Positions 46,477 through 58,630 of a stretch of 64,000 nucleotides of DNA are shown here, one piece after another. This DNA is from Ovis canadensis (Eukaryota > Chordata > Mammalia > Artiodactyla > Bovidae). The stretch covers positions 47,093,001 to 47,157,000 of the forward strand of contig NC_091262.1 in assembly GCF_042477335.2 (NCBI RefSeq). The letters run 5' to 3'. Every line of letters begins with the position of its first letter. Position 1 is the first letter of the stretch. A program made the position numbers and the translations under genes. The notes under the pieces were generated by a model. That model searched no databases and was not told the origin of the DNA. It worked only from the letters and a program-made list of their open reading frames with translations.

Positions 46477-48317
46477 GGAGGAGGGACACCTACCTATCAT
46501 GATTTTCTCTGACCTAATCTGTTCCTGTAAGAAAGACCCCCCAAGGTGGCCCTCTCCCAACTTTCTTCCTCAATACATACTCTAACTGTGGGTCCAGGTG
46601 CCTCTTCTGTCTCCAGGGTCTTGTGGCCATCCAGAGGCAGCTGCAGAGCTCTGGGGCTGCTCACAGGAGCTGTTCTGGATCTTGAGGGCTCAGAAAGAGA
46701 GCAGATCCTTAGGTCAAGCAAAGGAACCCTAGGATTGTGAGGAACACAGCTTGGTTCCAGTCCCACAACGAGAAACATGGCCAAGAGAGCAAGCAAGCTC
46801 CTCTCGCTGTGGGCACATTCCCACAGTACGGTCCAGCCTGCATCTTGCCATGCATCTGGTGATGAGAAACTGTGACCCTATGTGCCCTCCAACCAGAGGT
46901 CCCAGAGCTGATAATTCAGATAATCAGGAAGATCTTTCTTCCCTGGAGCCTTTCCTCCATCTCCCCCAGGGCCTTCCTCAAGAGTCCTATTCTGGCTTTA
47001 GGGGCTGTGGAATCTGTGCCATTCTGCCCGAGGCTGATCCTCAGCATAAATAATCCACCATTCTGATCCCAAGTCATTGTGGGATCTTGGGAACATTTCT
47101 TTTTCAGGGACCTCATTTTTCCATCTGTCTGACACAGGGGCAGGAGAGGAAGTCTTTCAGCTTCCTGACTGCCCTGACATTTGTGACCCAGTAGTAAATC
47201 AAGTTTATCAAAACCATGATCCTGTGCCTGCCCTCCACCCATCCCCTTTGTCTCCCTACCCACCCTCCAACTTTCCCAGGCCCAGCATCTGCCACTGCCC
47301 CTTTCCTGACCTTTCACCTCTCCTGGGACTGATAAGAGATGAGAGGGTTTGAAGTCAGCCTTGCTTCCCATCTGACTGTAGAGGATACTCAGAGGAGGTG
47401 CCAGTCACTACGTGCAGAGAAATAGCTACAACAAGCCAATGTTCAGGGAACTCCTGGAAATCATGTTGGAGAAATGCTTCCCTGGTAATGGATTGGATTG
47501 AAGAGTCCAGGGTGGGAAACAGCCAGTTCAAGGCTGTACTTGAACACGTGGATTTGGGACGTTATTCCGTTGCAGCAGAGAAGGCAGAAAAAGTGCTGTT
47601 CATGCCAGACTCCTTTGTTATGAACAAGGATGACTCATCACAGACAATCTCTGCTCAGAGTATACCATGGGCCCCACCATCCCCCACAAGGAGGACCAGT
47701 GGGAGGGGACAGAAATGGACTGGGCACAGGCAGTGGCTTTGAATCTAGTCCAGGATGAAAAGAAACCATGCCAGAGAGTTTAGCCAGGCCGCAGCTGCAC
47801 CAACCCTGCCCCTGAGACAGCACTGGAGAGGAATGGAGCCCAGCCATCCATTCTTCTCAGCCAAGGCAAGCTTAGGTCTGGTTGTGAGCATTACTAAGGG
47901 AGTTAGTGGCAAGCGGTGGGGGCTCAGCCTGCAACCAGCACCAGGGATCAGTCTATGACCAGGGTCAGTGCTCAGAGCACTGCCAGGATGAGAACTGAGC
48001 CTTGATGACATCAAGGGCCCTCACATTAATCTCCCTCCAGGAAGGGCTCAGAGCCAGGTAAGTTGTGGGAAGTCTGGGGTGGAAGGGAGGGTCTCTGCTT
48101 TCCTGTGTACCACATGGGGATATTTATTTCTGTCCTGCCTGATAACCACGATCTAAACCATATGCCAACTTCATGCTTTACGAAACACTATCCCTTTTGA
48201 CCCTCACAAGAACCCTTATCAATATCTGCCTTGCAGGGTGACAATGCACTTTATGAGATGGCTGAAAAGATGGGTGGGGTTGTTTGCTCAGTTTTTTTCT
48301 TTGCATAGATTAGGAAT
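46477..48317. other. Unassigned, with MIR scraps
   Basis: GC-moderate. 47080-47140 and 48150-48240 resemble MIR (CATTTTTCCATCTGTCTGAC; GACCCTCACAAGAACCC). The overlapping frames at 46916-47371 minus and 47398-47742 plus lack known domains. No gene called. Confidence 0.35.
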
Positions 48318-48521
48318 CTTTTTTTTTTTTTTTTAATTTGGCTGTATCGGGTCCTAGTTGCAGCTGTGGCATGTGGGATCTTTCCTTGCAGCATGCAGGC
48401 TCTCCAGCACGAGGGCTCAGTAGTTGTGATGTGTGAGCTTACTTCCCCGACTGGGGATTGAACCAAGTTCCCTGCATTGGAAGGCAGATTCTTAACCACT
48501 GGACCACCAGGAAAGTTCCCC
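48318..48521 (-). mobile_element. CHR-type tRNA SINE
   Basis: Minus strand; T-rich tail, GCAGCATGCAGGCTCTCCAG, antisense head ending GGACCACCAGGAAAGTTCC. Confidence 0.85.
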
Positions 48522-48776
48522 AATTGCTGTTTTAAAAGAATTCAGAGGATGGGAGCATCTCAAAAGGGAAGGCCCTTACTGTTATCATGGTTTCTTTTCA
48601 TCTGTCTTTCAGTTAATTTTTATCTTCCCAAACTCATGTGCAAAAAATGTTTGCAGAGTCAAACTGTGCTAAAGTGTTAGAACGAAGACAGCACTCTCCT
48701 ATGTCACTCCATCCTGCTCTTTCGAAGTGACCACTTCAATTCATTCAGTCATTTAGGAGACAAAAATCAGAAGACA
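48522..48776. other. Short unassigned spacer
   Basis: Nothing recognised between the SINE and the BovB fragment. Confidence 0.3.
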
Positions 48777-49108
48777 AAAATCTCTGCAAGGAGATGAAAC
48801 CGGTCAATCCTAAAGGAAATCAATCCTGAATATCCATTGGAGGGACAGATGCTGAGGCTGAAGCTCCAATACTTTGGCTGCCTGATGCAAAGAACTGACT
48901 CATTGGAAAGAACCCTGATGCTGGGAAAGACTGAAGGCAGGAGGAGGAGATGACAGAGGATGAGATGGTTGGATGGCATCACTGACTCAACGGACATGAG
49001 TGTGAGCAAGCTCCGGGAGATGGTGAAGGACAGGGAAACCTGGCATTCCACAGTCCATGCGGTCGCAGAGAGTCAGACATTACTGAGCAACTGAAAAACA
49101 ACAACAAA
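48777..49108 (+). mobile_element. BovB 3' end fragment, older
   Basis: Plus-strand terminal 330 bases of BovB (CCTGATGCAAAGAACTGACT, CTGATGCTGGGAAAGACTG) ending ACTGAAAAACAACAACAAAA. The ending differs from the CTGAACTGAA type, which suggests an older subfamily. Confidence 0.88.
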
Positions 49109-49899
49109 ATAAAGCACTTATTGCTATTATTTCTATCTCAGAGAAGTCCAGTTTACATACCGCCTCTCGGCATTCCTCTCCTGACAGATGAGATTCACTA
49201 ACGCTCTTTCCTCTCCTTTTGATATCATAACACTACATTTCTCGGTTACATTTTCAATCAGTAAATAGTGCTCGCTGCTAAGCCAAGTAATATGCTGTCC
49301 TTTCCTTTCTTCATACCTTTCTTTTCCCTTCTTCATAAACACCCTTCCTTGCTTTGTAAACTTTCCTTCTTCAGAATTGTTGACTCGTTTTTTCATTTGC
49401 TTTTTTTTTTTTGACACATCCCACACCCTGCAAAAGTCCTGTAAAATGATTCTCGATACACATTTTCACTATCATTCCTTATTTTTTTTAACTCTGAGAC
49501 ACCCCTCCTGGAGCCCCTGGTTCTCCTGCCTCCATCTGAATAGCTCTAGATCAGCCCCACAGCTGTCATCCTGTGCTTCTTCCCTTAATGATCTGTTTTT
49601 CCTGCATTCTATTTCATCTTCTTTTTCTTCACAACAAAGACCACACCATTTATTTACAAAGGCCAGTGTGGGAGCTGGACGAGGTAGGGAGGGAAACTCA
49701 CACAGACATCCTCTCTGGATTGCTTGGGGCCCTTTCCCACTCGGAGAAATTTCCATTCTTCTTGCCTCCATATTCTCAGTAGTGGCTCCTTATTTCTTCT
49801 TTCTTGGTTTATGCCCTTCTGTGAGCTGGAGCACATCCTCCAGTAGCTTCCTGAGGAAGTCTGCATGTGAGATAAAGTTTTTCAAACCTTGTCTATCTG
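49109..49899. other. Unassigned sequence
   Basis: A 195-codon plus-strand frame at 49377-49964 is rich in S, F, L and H codons from T/C-rich DNA; it has no domain and probably reflects composition. No gene called. Confidence 0.3.
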
Positions 49900-50130
49900 A
49901 AAATATCTACCTTCTCTTTTCACACTGTACTGATACCTTGGATGGGTATATAATTCTCAGTTGAAAATAATTTTCCTTCAGCATCTTCAAGGCATTGCCT
50001 TGCGGACTTCTGGCTTCGAATATTGCTATTAAGAGATCTGATGCCGACCTGATTCCTGATCCTTTGTATAAGATCTGGTGTCATTTTCTGGAAGCTTCTA
50101 CAGTCTGATCCAAAGAAATGAAGTCTCTTT
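49900..50130 (-). mobile_element. L1/HAL1-like fragment
   Basis: Antisense of the ORF1 end (GCCTTGCGGACTTCTGGCTTC), parallel to the fragment at 40070-40150. Confidence 0.5.
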
Positions 50131-51569
50131 GCAGGAGTGAAACAGAGTAAGGCCCTGTGGGGCTCCCAGGCAAGGAGGAATTTCCGTCCCTCGTTTCTTG
50201 TAGGCAAGACTCCAGCCTTCATGACCTTCTCTGAGTTCCAAAGGGCAAATTTGTACAGTTGCTAATCAAGGGAGGAGAAGCCAAGAAACCACCTGAAGCC
50301 AGATTAGAGGCTCTTCAAGATTAGACCTGACCACTTGAGATGGGATTAAAGGAGTACAGGCCCTACACTCACCCTACTCTTGCCAGAAATCCCACTTTTG
50401 AATCACTGTTATAAAATCCTTCATCAATCCTCGCAGGTTGGGACACAGTTTTTCAAGGCAGAAGCTTGGTGTATCCTCCTTTGCCTGGTAAAGTAATAAA
50501 GTTATCCTTTTCTACTTCAAAATTGTCTCCCAGATTGGATTTGGCATCAGTGTACAGAGAGGCCAAGTTTTTGGTGACTGGAGTAGTATTTGAGGCTAGT
50601 CTCTGAAGTTTGTTCTGATCTCAGGAGGGTTTTTCTCAATTAGCTCTTTGCTTCTCTCTACAAACTTCTAGTTGGTCTAATTTTTAGCTAGCTTTTCTCA
50701 AAGCACTACCAGACTTAATTGCTTATCACCAATATCTCCATTGTTTTGAGAGCACCAACATGCTTGAATTTCCCCCCACTCTGTGCAAATAAAGCCAGTT
50801 CCCTTGAGGAGAGCATCAGAGTTTTTATGGACTTCCTCTGTTTGTATGAAACATCTGTACCACTGCTCTGAAACTGCTGTCTTGGAGTGATATCCCTGCT
50901 TTATAAGGATGCTGGGTTGGGGCAGTAGCCTTTCGTCTTTTAAACTAGCCTCTCCTAGAATGCAACCTCCACCCTATAAGTGAGAGAGTGAAGGCCTCAG
51001 TATCCTCTGGCTCCCACGACTAGGGTAGACATTCCACCGTGAGTTGGAAATGGGTTGAGGAAAAAGGCCCCAGGCTTCTCAGCTACTCTTACCTGGAATA
51101 CACCTCAACACAGAGGTGAGGGAGCTGTGACATGCTGGTGGCCTGCCACTCCCAGGGAGATCCTGTACCTCTCAGCTGGGCACTGGGGATAGAGAGAGCC
51201 CTGTGTTCTTGACTGCAGCTGCCTAGAGTGGAGCTTCTTTCCCAGTGACCTGGGAGGGGAGAGAGAAAGCAGGGCTCTAACTCTTCTTACTGTTAGCAAA
51301 ACCTCAGCCTCTCTGTACATTGGTGCCATCAAATCAAATCTAAGACATTCCCCTTTTCTGTTGCTTTGGCCTCTCTTACATGTTAAAGACTTCCCTCAAC
51401 TGTCTGAAAACTAGCTCTCTATTTGGCGGCTGACATCCCAATCCTGAAAGCATACTCATAGCAACTGGAGATCACTTTCCACGGAGAAGAAAGAGGGCCA
51501 ACCATGGAGGTGGCCACACCTGGCTCAAAACCCATCTCCACATCTTTTACTCTGATTGGGTAAATCCTC
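50131..51569. other. Unassigned sequence
   Basis: No repeat or exon recognised; only short frames. Confidence 0.3.
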
Positions 51570-51662
51570 CATGCATCATCTTCCTTTTTAGTAAAATAAA
51601 AATAATAATATACCTGCTGATCATACACAAGTGCTTGGCACACCAGAGGTCCTTAGGAAATG
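51570..51662 (+). mobile_element. MIR fragment
   Basis: TAGTAAAATAAAAATAATAA then AGTGCTTGGCACACCAGAGG, the MIR core end. Confidence 0.6.
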
Positions 51663-51881
51663 TTCACATCCCAGCCTCCCCCATCCAGAGGCTGATCTAA
51701 GACACCTCAATCCTTATCATCTACACTGACCATTGGTATGCACTTCTCTTCCTTCTCTCTCCTTCCCTATTAACAGCATATGCTTGTGATCATGCCTCTA
51801 CTGACCATGGAGGACAGCCCATCCTCATAATAAGACACTGCCACCATGCTGCCTTAAAGCAAATTTTGGTGACAGATGGAC

Positions 51882-51954
51882 CTGGGAGTTAACAGATACG
51901 ATGTAAAATCAGATTCTGAGCCTTGAGTTAATGGATATGATGTAAAATCAGATT
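51882..51954. repeat. Short tandem duplication, about 43-base period
   Basis: GATGTAAAATCAGATTC occurs at about 51900-51916 and 51939-51955, preceded by GAGTTAA in both copies. Confidence 0.75.
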
Positions 51955-52090
51955 CACCCAGTGTCCCCAAGCCTTGGGTGAGACCCCTAAATATTTACTA
52001 CAATCAAAAAGATAGAGAAGACAGGAACAGGATGATTTGAGGGACTCAGAACCCACCCAAGAGGAAGACCCTCAGTGACAACCAGCATCT

Positions 52091-52125
52091 GGACCTCAGA
52101 GAAGAAGACCTCAGAGAAGAGGTTC
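52091..52125. repeat. Short tandem duplication
   Basis: GACCTCAGAGAAGA repeated twice in a row. Confidence 0.75.
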
Positions 52126-54280
52126 CTCTCTGCTGAGAGCAAAGAGGGAGTGAGTCTTCAAGTCTTCCAATAGACTGGAGACACGGTTTTTCAGGACAGC
52201 TGTTGAACTTCATGTACCACACCCCATCCCCACATTACCGTGCCTCCCACTTCCCTCCAACTCCTTCCTGCTGCGCCCATTTTGCTGCTCAAGCCCAGGC
52301 CATGGCTCTGTTTCCTGGAGGGCACCGTCTCCCAAGGCCTTGAAGCAGGAGGAGACAGGGATCGGCTCCCTTAGGCCAGCAGCGGGGGTCTTGGCCTCCA
52401 CCCGAGAATCTGTGTGTTCTCGCCTTCCACAGAACATTCTGCACCAGGCGTCTGACTTCAAAGGCTCCCCGGGGCTGGGTCTGGCCCTCTTCCTTCAGCT
52501 ATCTGATCCTGCCATGGTGGGTGCTCAAGCCTGAAGTCCCAGGGCCCAGGATGAGAGCTTGGCCAGCCCCATGCTGTAGCCAGTGCCCCCTAGAAAGGGC
52601 ATTCCATACAGGGAGTTCTCCACACCTGAACCTTCTGCTGGGAATGTGTGCCTCCAGGCCTACACACAGCACACCGGGGCGGCCGGTCACCTGAGCAGAA
52701 CCAGCACATTCAGTGCTCAGGGCTTTTCTTGCACTCCCGTGACCCCATCGTTCACCTGTCACCTCTCCCGCATTTCTGAGGGGGCAACTGAGCGCATACT
52801 CTAAGACACACCTGGGAAACTCGACACCCCTCCATCTAATGGGCCTCAAGGGGCACCTCCAATGGGCCTCACACCGTGCTAGGTCAGGCAGGGAGAAAAA
52901 CAAACAGCTCCCAGAATGCTTCCCCCTCCTGCAGCTAGCTGGAATAAAAGGCAACAGCTGCCAAGTGTCCAATAATAAAGCTGTGGGAGTCTAGGGGATC
53001 GAGCCATTTTAAACGGATGGACCTGAAAATGTTCTCCAGCTTGATCAGGGTCGCATATTATATGCTCTAATTCAATTAAAAAAATCGTGACTGGCCCTAG
53101 CCCCTCAAACTCAGCAGAGACTAGACAAGCCAAGTGCAGAGTAGAAGACAGGTGAGAGAACCATTAACAGGGCCAGGTCTAGAGGCAGGTGGATGGCAGT
53201 GGGAAGCTGCAGCGGACGTGGGCTGGAGCCCTGGTCAAGAAAAAGGGCAAAGTCTGGGGACTACAGAATGTCAGAGACAGGGGGGGTCAAGAGTGAGCGT
53301 TGTGAGGCGTGAGAACCAGGGAAGCCCTCGCTTTAGGGAGATCAGGGTACTCTGGGAAGCCCTGGTGTCCACACAGGTGATGGCGATGGAGGGCAGCGGT
53401 TTGCTGGCTTCTCCTAGATTCTGACTGGGTGAGGACTCCATGATGGGAAGCTGAGAGGTCCAGGGCACTAGAAAATATTCAGCTTTCTGAAAAAGGTGAC
53501 CTCAGATAGTCCAGCAGCGGCCAGTTCACAGGTCCGAGACCTCCACTATTTCCAATGCCTGGTTTCCCCAAAGCAGTCTAAGCAGGACCGCAGAAGAAGC
53601 CTAGAGCCCAGCCCAGGCTAGGCAGGGTCAGCCTCATCATCTGTGTGGCCTAAAACCCTGTGTTTGCGGGACTTGTGTGGTGGAAAGGTGGACACGAAGT
53701 GCTCCGTCAATGTGAGGGCTGAATCTAGACCACCCGTCAGGCTAGGCAGGAGCCCTCTCCGCATTTCTGGTCCTCCAGCATCTGCTCCCAGCATAAGGGG
53801 CTCACTACCTCACATTTTTCACTCCATTTTTACAATTCCTAAGTTCCAGGATGTTTTTCCCTCTATGGGGTTGAACTCTGCCTCCGGGAGATTCCTCAGA
53901 GGCCTAGGATATACGGGTCTCCCCAGGCTGCTCCTCCCTGTATATCCAGTCTGGTACAGTGCGCGGGCTCGTCTATGGCTGTTAGGCAGGGGGGGCCCTG
54001 AAAGGATCCTAGCCCTTCGGGTACAGTCTCAGCAAGAAGGAGGAACAATCTCCTCCTTTGACCTGCATGCCATGCCACTATTAATTCAGCCCAAACTTTG
54101 GGGGAAGCCAAGTGTCTTGTTGTATGTTCACTTCAGCTCATAAGGGAGAAAGTTCTCATTTCACAGGCATGTGCCTTGGTTTCCCACAGCCAACTACTGT
54201 TGGCCCCAGGCCCTGTCCCGTTGGGCCTCTGCTCACGTTATTCCCTTCTACCCACTACCACCAGTGTTCACCTCCCCCAG
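52126..54280. other. Unassigned GC-rich single-copy-looking region
   Basis: No mobile element seen over 2 kb, the longest such stretch. Frames (52499-52972 minus, 53643-54143 plus) have no recognisable domain. 52975-53095 is an AT-rich island in GC-rich DNA. No gene called. Confidence 0.35.
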
Positions 54281-54400
54281 CTTCAGTTTACTCACCACTA
54301 AGCCGGGGATGGTAGCAGTGCGCACCTCACAGGATGATGGATGAAGTGCAAGTCACATGTGCAAAGGGCCTGCACACAGGGCTCAGCACAGGTGAGTCTC
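54281..54400 (+). mobile_element. MIR fragment
   Basis: CTTCAGTTTACTCACCACTA, GGGGATGGTAGCAGTGCGCA, GGGCTCAGCACAGGTGAG follow the MIR order. Confidence 0.6.
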
Positions 54401-55360
54401 CTCACCTGGAAACTGGCGAGAGGGGCGTGTTCATGGCCCAAGACCGCTAACAGGCAGGTTCTCATCAGGAGGGGGCTCCTTGGCTGCAGGCAGAGCCGTG
54501 GCGGCAGGGAAGAGGTTTGGCTCTTACTGAAGGATTCCCTTGGGAATTCTCCGGTCTGGTCTAGTCCAGGACTATCTTTGCTCCCTGATGACCTCAGAGC
54601 CCCTTCATCCTCATTCCTCTTTCAGAGTCACGAGGAAAGGGCATACTCTACTGTCTGCGCTTTCTAACCAAGTGAGCAAGGCTCTGAGGCTCGGCTGCAT
54701 GGGGCCTCCTCCCCTCCCAGGGGGCTCAGGCGCCGCCTCTTGAATGCTGCACACAGGGGTCCAGGTCCTTGCTCTCCCTGCGCCTTGGGCAGCCTGCTCT
54801 GTTAGGAAAGGCTTCCTTTCCCTCGTACCCCTCTTCCTTGGAACTACCACCAGGGGTGAATAAATGGAGAAAGCCTGACATGATCCGAGAAGTCCCGCCG
54901 GGCCCCTGACTTTTGCCAGGTGGGCTTTCTCTGCTTCCTTGTGAGATGTGAGACTACTGGTCAAGGCTGTATCTGGGCGGAAGTGAAGCAGGGGTTAGCC
55001 GCAGGCCACCAGAAAAACCCATCCTGTTCTCAAGGGGCTGGAACTTAAGGCAACAGTGAAAGCCCCTGAAGCATCTTCAGGACACATGTAAAGCCACAAA
55101 TTGCATAATCCAGTACCTGAAATTTCTAACTATTTCAAGGCCAGTGCTGGCCCCACCCACACTGGTAAGCCCCTCCCACCGACTCTGGCCTACTTGGACC
55201 CTTCCTCCTCAGACTAAACCGGTTAGCTTTGGGCTTTACCGAATCTGGGTCAAGTGCGCCTTCTGGCCCCAGGCCTTTGTACACACTGCACCCCAATCCT
55301 GCCATCCCTACTCTTTGCTACTGCCCACACCCTTAGAATTCAGCCCAGGTGGAATCTCCT
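54401..55360. other. Unassigned GC-rich region
   Basis: No exon or repeat recognised. Overlapping frames on both strands at 54341-54964 give no domain. Confidence 0.3.
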
Positions 55361-55560
55361 CTGGGTTTCCCAGGTGGTTCAGATGGTAAAGAATCTGCCT
55401 GCAATGCAGGTTCAATTCCTGGGTTTGAGAAGATCCCCTGGAGGAGGGCATGGCAACCCGCTCCAGCATTCTTGCCTGGACAATCCCACGGACGGAGAAG
55501 CCTGGTAGGCTACACAGTCCATGGTGTTGCAGAGTCAGACACAATTGAGAGGCTAACACT
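55361..55560 (+). mobile_element. Bov-tA SINE
   Basis: Plus strand; GGGTTTCCCAGGTGGTTCAG head, GGTTCAATTCCTGGG box B, CACAATTGAGAGGCTAACAC end. Confidence 0.92.
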
Positions 55561-55794
55561 TTGGGAACTTCCTCTGAGGTCCTTCCTCACTCCTCAGACC
55601 ACCCCTGCTGGGTGGACTGTTCTGCTGGGCTCCCTTGGCACCCTAGGCCTACTTTCCTTCATCCCTTCCTCCCTCCCTGTTCCTGATGATAGGGCTAGGC
55701 CTTGGTCCAGGACAGTATGTGGAACACAGAATTTGAGAAATGAATGAATATGGGGAGGTTGTGCATGAAGGAGAGGAAGGTGTATCGAAACTCT
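55561..55794. other. Short unassigned spacer
   Basis: Nothing recognised. Confidence 0.3.
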
Positions 55795-55870
55795 CTGCAC
55801 TTTCCACTCACTTTCCCTGTAAACTTAAAACCGCTCTAAAAAATGAAGTCTATTAATTTTTTAAAGAGAT
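55795..55870 (+). mobile_element. Old L1 tail
   Basis: GCTCTAAAAAATGAAGTCTA followed by TTAATTTTTTAAAG, a common old L1 3' end. Confidence 0.55.
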
Positions 55871-56739
55871 TTATGAATGAAGAAACATGATCAGCCCTTG
55901 ATTATGCAACATTAACTTGCAGAGGCCACAGGCTACTGTACTTGAGGGAAGTACCCCAGGCTGACTCGTCATCCCGTAGGGCAGGGACTTCTCTTTCCTT
56001 ATCAGCCCTGCCAGCCCAGGTCTGAGAGCACACGGGTGGTGTGTTCTGACTGGCATGTCCAATTCCCTGCCCTTCCACCTGCGATGCAATGAGTTAAGGA
56101 GCCTGCAAAGTCATCTGAAGTTTGGACCGGGCCCTCCGTTGTCTGTGTTATGGCTGCTGATCTGTTCCTGCAACGTCAGGCTGACTGGGAAACAGAGCAG
56201 GAACTAACCCCAAGGCTCACAAACCCTCCACATGTACGTGACCTTGCAGGCTTTCTGTCCCTGACCTAGAGTATTCCTGCATCCCAAACCCCCACAGTCT
56301 CTCCAGGAGCCCCAGGGGGACTGAGCTGGAAGGAAAAGGGGTCGAAGGACCAGAGGGGACAGTCCTGACTCCAGGACACCTACCATTCAATTTCTCAGTG
56401 TTCCTGTTCACCAGTCAGAGACATGTGGCAACACAATGATTTTTTTTTTCCTAGAAATTCCGGCTTTGGCCACTGGAGGTGCAGGAAGATCAGGGCAGGC
56501 TGCAGAAGCCTCTGGGGCCTCCACCCTGCCCCAGCACCCCATCGTCCTCAGCCACTGCGCACGTGACGTCCTGGAAGAGGCCACACAGAGGCTGTCACGT
56601 GATCTGTCACACTCTGAGACTCAAGCCCTTTCCCTCTGCTTCTCCAGTTGGTCTCTTTCTCTGGTCTTCCTCCAAAGCCCTGAGCCTGGGAGGCAGCATG
56701 ACTCACAGCAAGAACCAGGACTTGTAGCCAGCCAGATCT
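55871..56739. other. Unassigned sequence
   Basis: No repeat or exon recognised. Confidence 0.3.
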
Positions 56740-56880
56740 TCCCCACTTAAAAGCTGTGGGACCTTGAGAAAGTGAAGTGATGCTTTTGAGCCTCAGTCTG
56801 TTCATCTGTCAAACGGGATAATACACTGTCCCTTAGGGATTGCTATGAGGATTACATCCTAAAAGGTAGCTGTGATTTCA
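56740..56880 (+). mobile_element. MIR fragment
   Basis: AAAGCTGTGGGACCTTGAGA, CCTCAGTCTGTTCATCTGTC, GGATTGCTATGAGGATTAC in MIR order. Confidence 0.75.
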
Positions 56881-57174
56881 CAGGGCATGGCTTCTGAACA
56901 GTGCTTCCCTCGGGTGCTCTGTGGTAGGGAGGTCACGCATCCTAGTTTTCCCAGGACAGTCCCACTTGATGCCTATTGTCCTGGCATATTTACTGCCCCT
57001 TTTCACTCTCAGAAGAGCCCGCCTTCAACAACAAGATTCATGGTCAGCCTACTTGCGCCTCTCTCCATTCCCAGCTCAGGTCCAGGCTATCTGAGCAGCT
57101 TCATAACACTTTCTCCTTTCCCTTCTAAGAGGCCATGGCTTGGTATGCAGTTGGGAGGATTTTTATTTCCTTCT
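56881..57174. other. Short unassigned sequence
   Basis: Nothing recognised. Confidence 0.3.
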
Positions 57175-58630
57175 CTCTGAGCTTCAGGTTATTATTATTT
57201 TTAATGGGGATAGCAATGCCTATCTTGAAGGCTGCTTAGAGGATGAAATGAGATATGGTAAGCAAAGAGAGCTAAAACTACCACACAACTGCACTCACCT
57301 CACACGCTAGTAAAGTAATGCTCAAAATTCTCCAAGCCAGGCTTCAGCAATACATGAACCGTGAACTTCCAGATGTTCAAGCTGGTTTTAGAAAAGGCAG
57401 AGGAACCAGAGATCAAATTGCCAGCATCCGCTGGATCATCGAAAAAGCAAAAGAGTTCCAGAAAAACATCTATTTCTGCTTTATTGACTACGCCAAAGCC
57501 TTTGACTGTGTGGACCACAACAAACTGTGGAAAATTCTTCGAGAGATGGGAATACCAGACCACCTGACCTGCCTCTTGAGAAACCTGAACTTGACCTGTA
57601 TGCAGGTCAAGAAGCAACAGAGCTGGACATGGAACAACAGACTGGTTCCAAATAGGAAAAGGAGTACGTCAAGGCTGTATATTGTCACCCTGCTTATTTA
57701 ACTTCTATGCAGAGTACATCATGAGAAATGCTGGGCTGGAAGAAGCACAAGCTGGAATCAAGATTGCTGGCAGAAATATCAATAACCTGAGATATGCAGA
57801 TGACACTACCCTTATGGCAGAAAGTGAAGAGGAGCTAAAAAGTCTCTCGATGAGAGTGAAAGAGAGTGAAAAAGTTGGCTTAAAGCTCAACATTCAGAAA
57901 ACGAAGATCATGGCATCTGGTCCCATCACTTCATGGCAAATAGATGGGGAAACAGTGAAAACAGTGTCAGACTTTATTTTTGGGGGCTCCAAAATCACTG
58001 CAGATGGTGATTGCAGCCATGAAATTAAAAGACACTTACTCCTTGGAAGGAAAGTTATGACCAACCTAGATAGCATATTAGAAAGCAGAGACATTACTTT
58101 GCCAACAAAGGTCCGTCTAGTCAAGGCTATGGTTTTTCCAGTGGTCATGTATGGGTGTGAGCGTTGGACTGTGAAGAAAGCTGAACACCAAAGAATTGAT
58201 GCTTTTGAACTGTGGTGTTGGAGAAGACTCTTGAGAGTCCCTTGGACTGTAAGGAGATCCAACCAGTCTATTCTAAAGGAGATCAGCCCTGGGTGTTCTT
58301 TGGAAGGAACGATGCTAAAGCTGAAACTCCAGTACTTTGGCCACCTCATAGGAAGAGTTGACTCATTGGAAAAGACTCTGATGCTGGGAGGGATTGGGGG
58401 CAGAAGGAGAAGGGGACGACAGAGGATGAGATGGCTGGATGGCATCACGGACTCGATGGACATGAGTCTGAGGGAACTCCGGGAGTTGGTGATGGACAGG
58501 GAGGCCTGGCATGCTACAATTCATGGGGTCGCAAAGAGTCGGACACGACTGAGTGACTGAACTGAACTGAACTGAAGCAAAGCATGTATCTGGCACAGGT
58601 CAGGTGCTAGATAAACAGGAGCACCCTTCC
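57175..58630 (+). mobile_element. MIR split by BovB
   Basis: 57175-57267 (GCAATGCCTATCTTGAAGGC, GGATGAAATGAGATATGGTA) and 58583-58630 (ATGTATCTGGCACAGGTCAG) are the two halves of one MIR. Confidence 0.7.
57268..58574 (+). mobile_element. BovB fragment, RT to 3' end, best preserved
   Basis: TSD aagcaaag at 57260-57267 and 58575-58582. The frame 57318-57701 (127 codons) carries ELPDVQAGFRKGRGTRDQIA and FIDYAKAFDCVDHNKLWKIL. The frame 57682-58560 (292 codons) carries [17 protein letters not shown], with the YADD catalytic motif, through to the natural C-terminus [12 protein letters not shown]. The only break between them is a local scar at 57591-57630 (11 bases gained, 4 lost). The EN domain is missing through 5' truncation, so it cannot move by itself. 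The low number of breaks suggests it is among the younger BovB copies here. Confidence 0.95.

Noticed and set aside
49377-49964. 195-codon plus-strand frame, one of the longest outside BovB
   Set aside because: The composition is T/C-rich, with overlapping minus-strand frames and no domain, signal or splice context.
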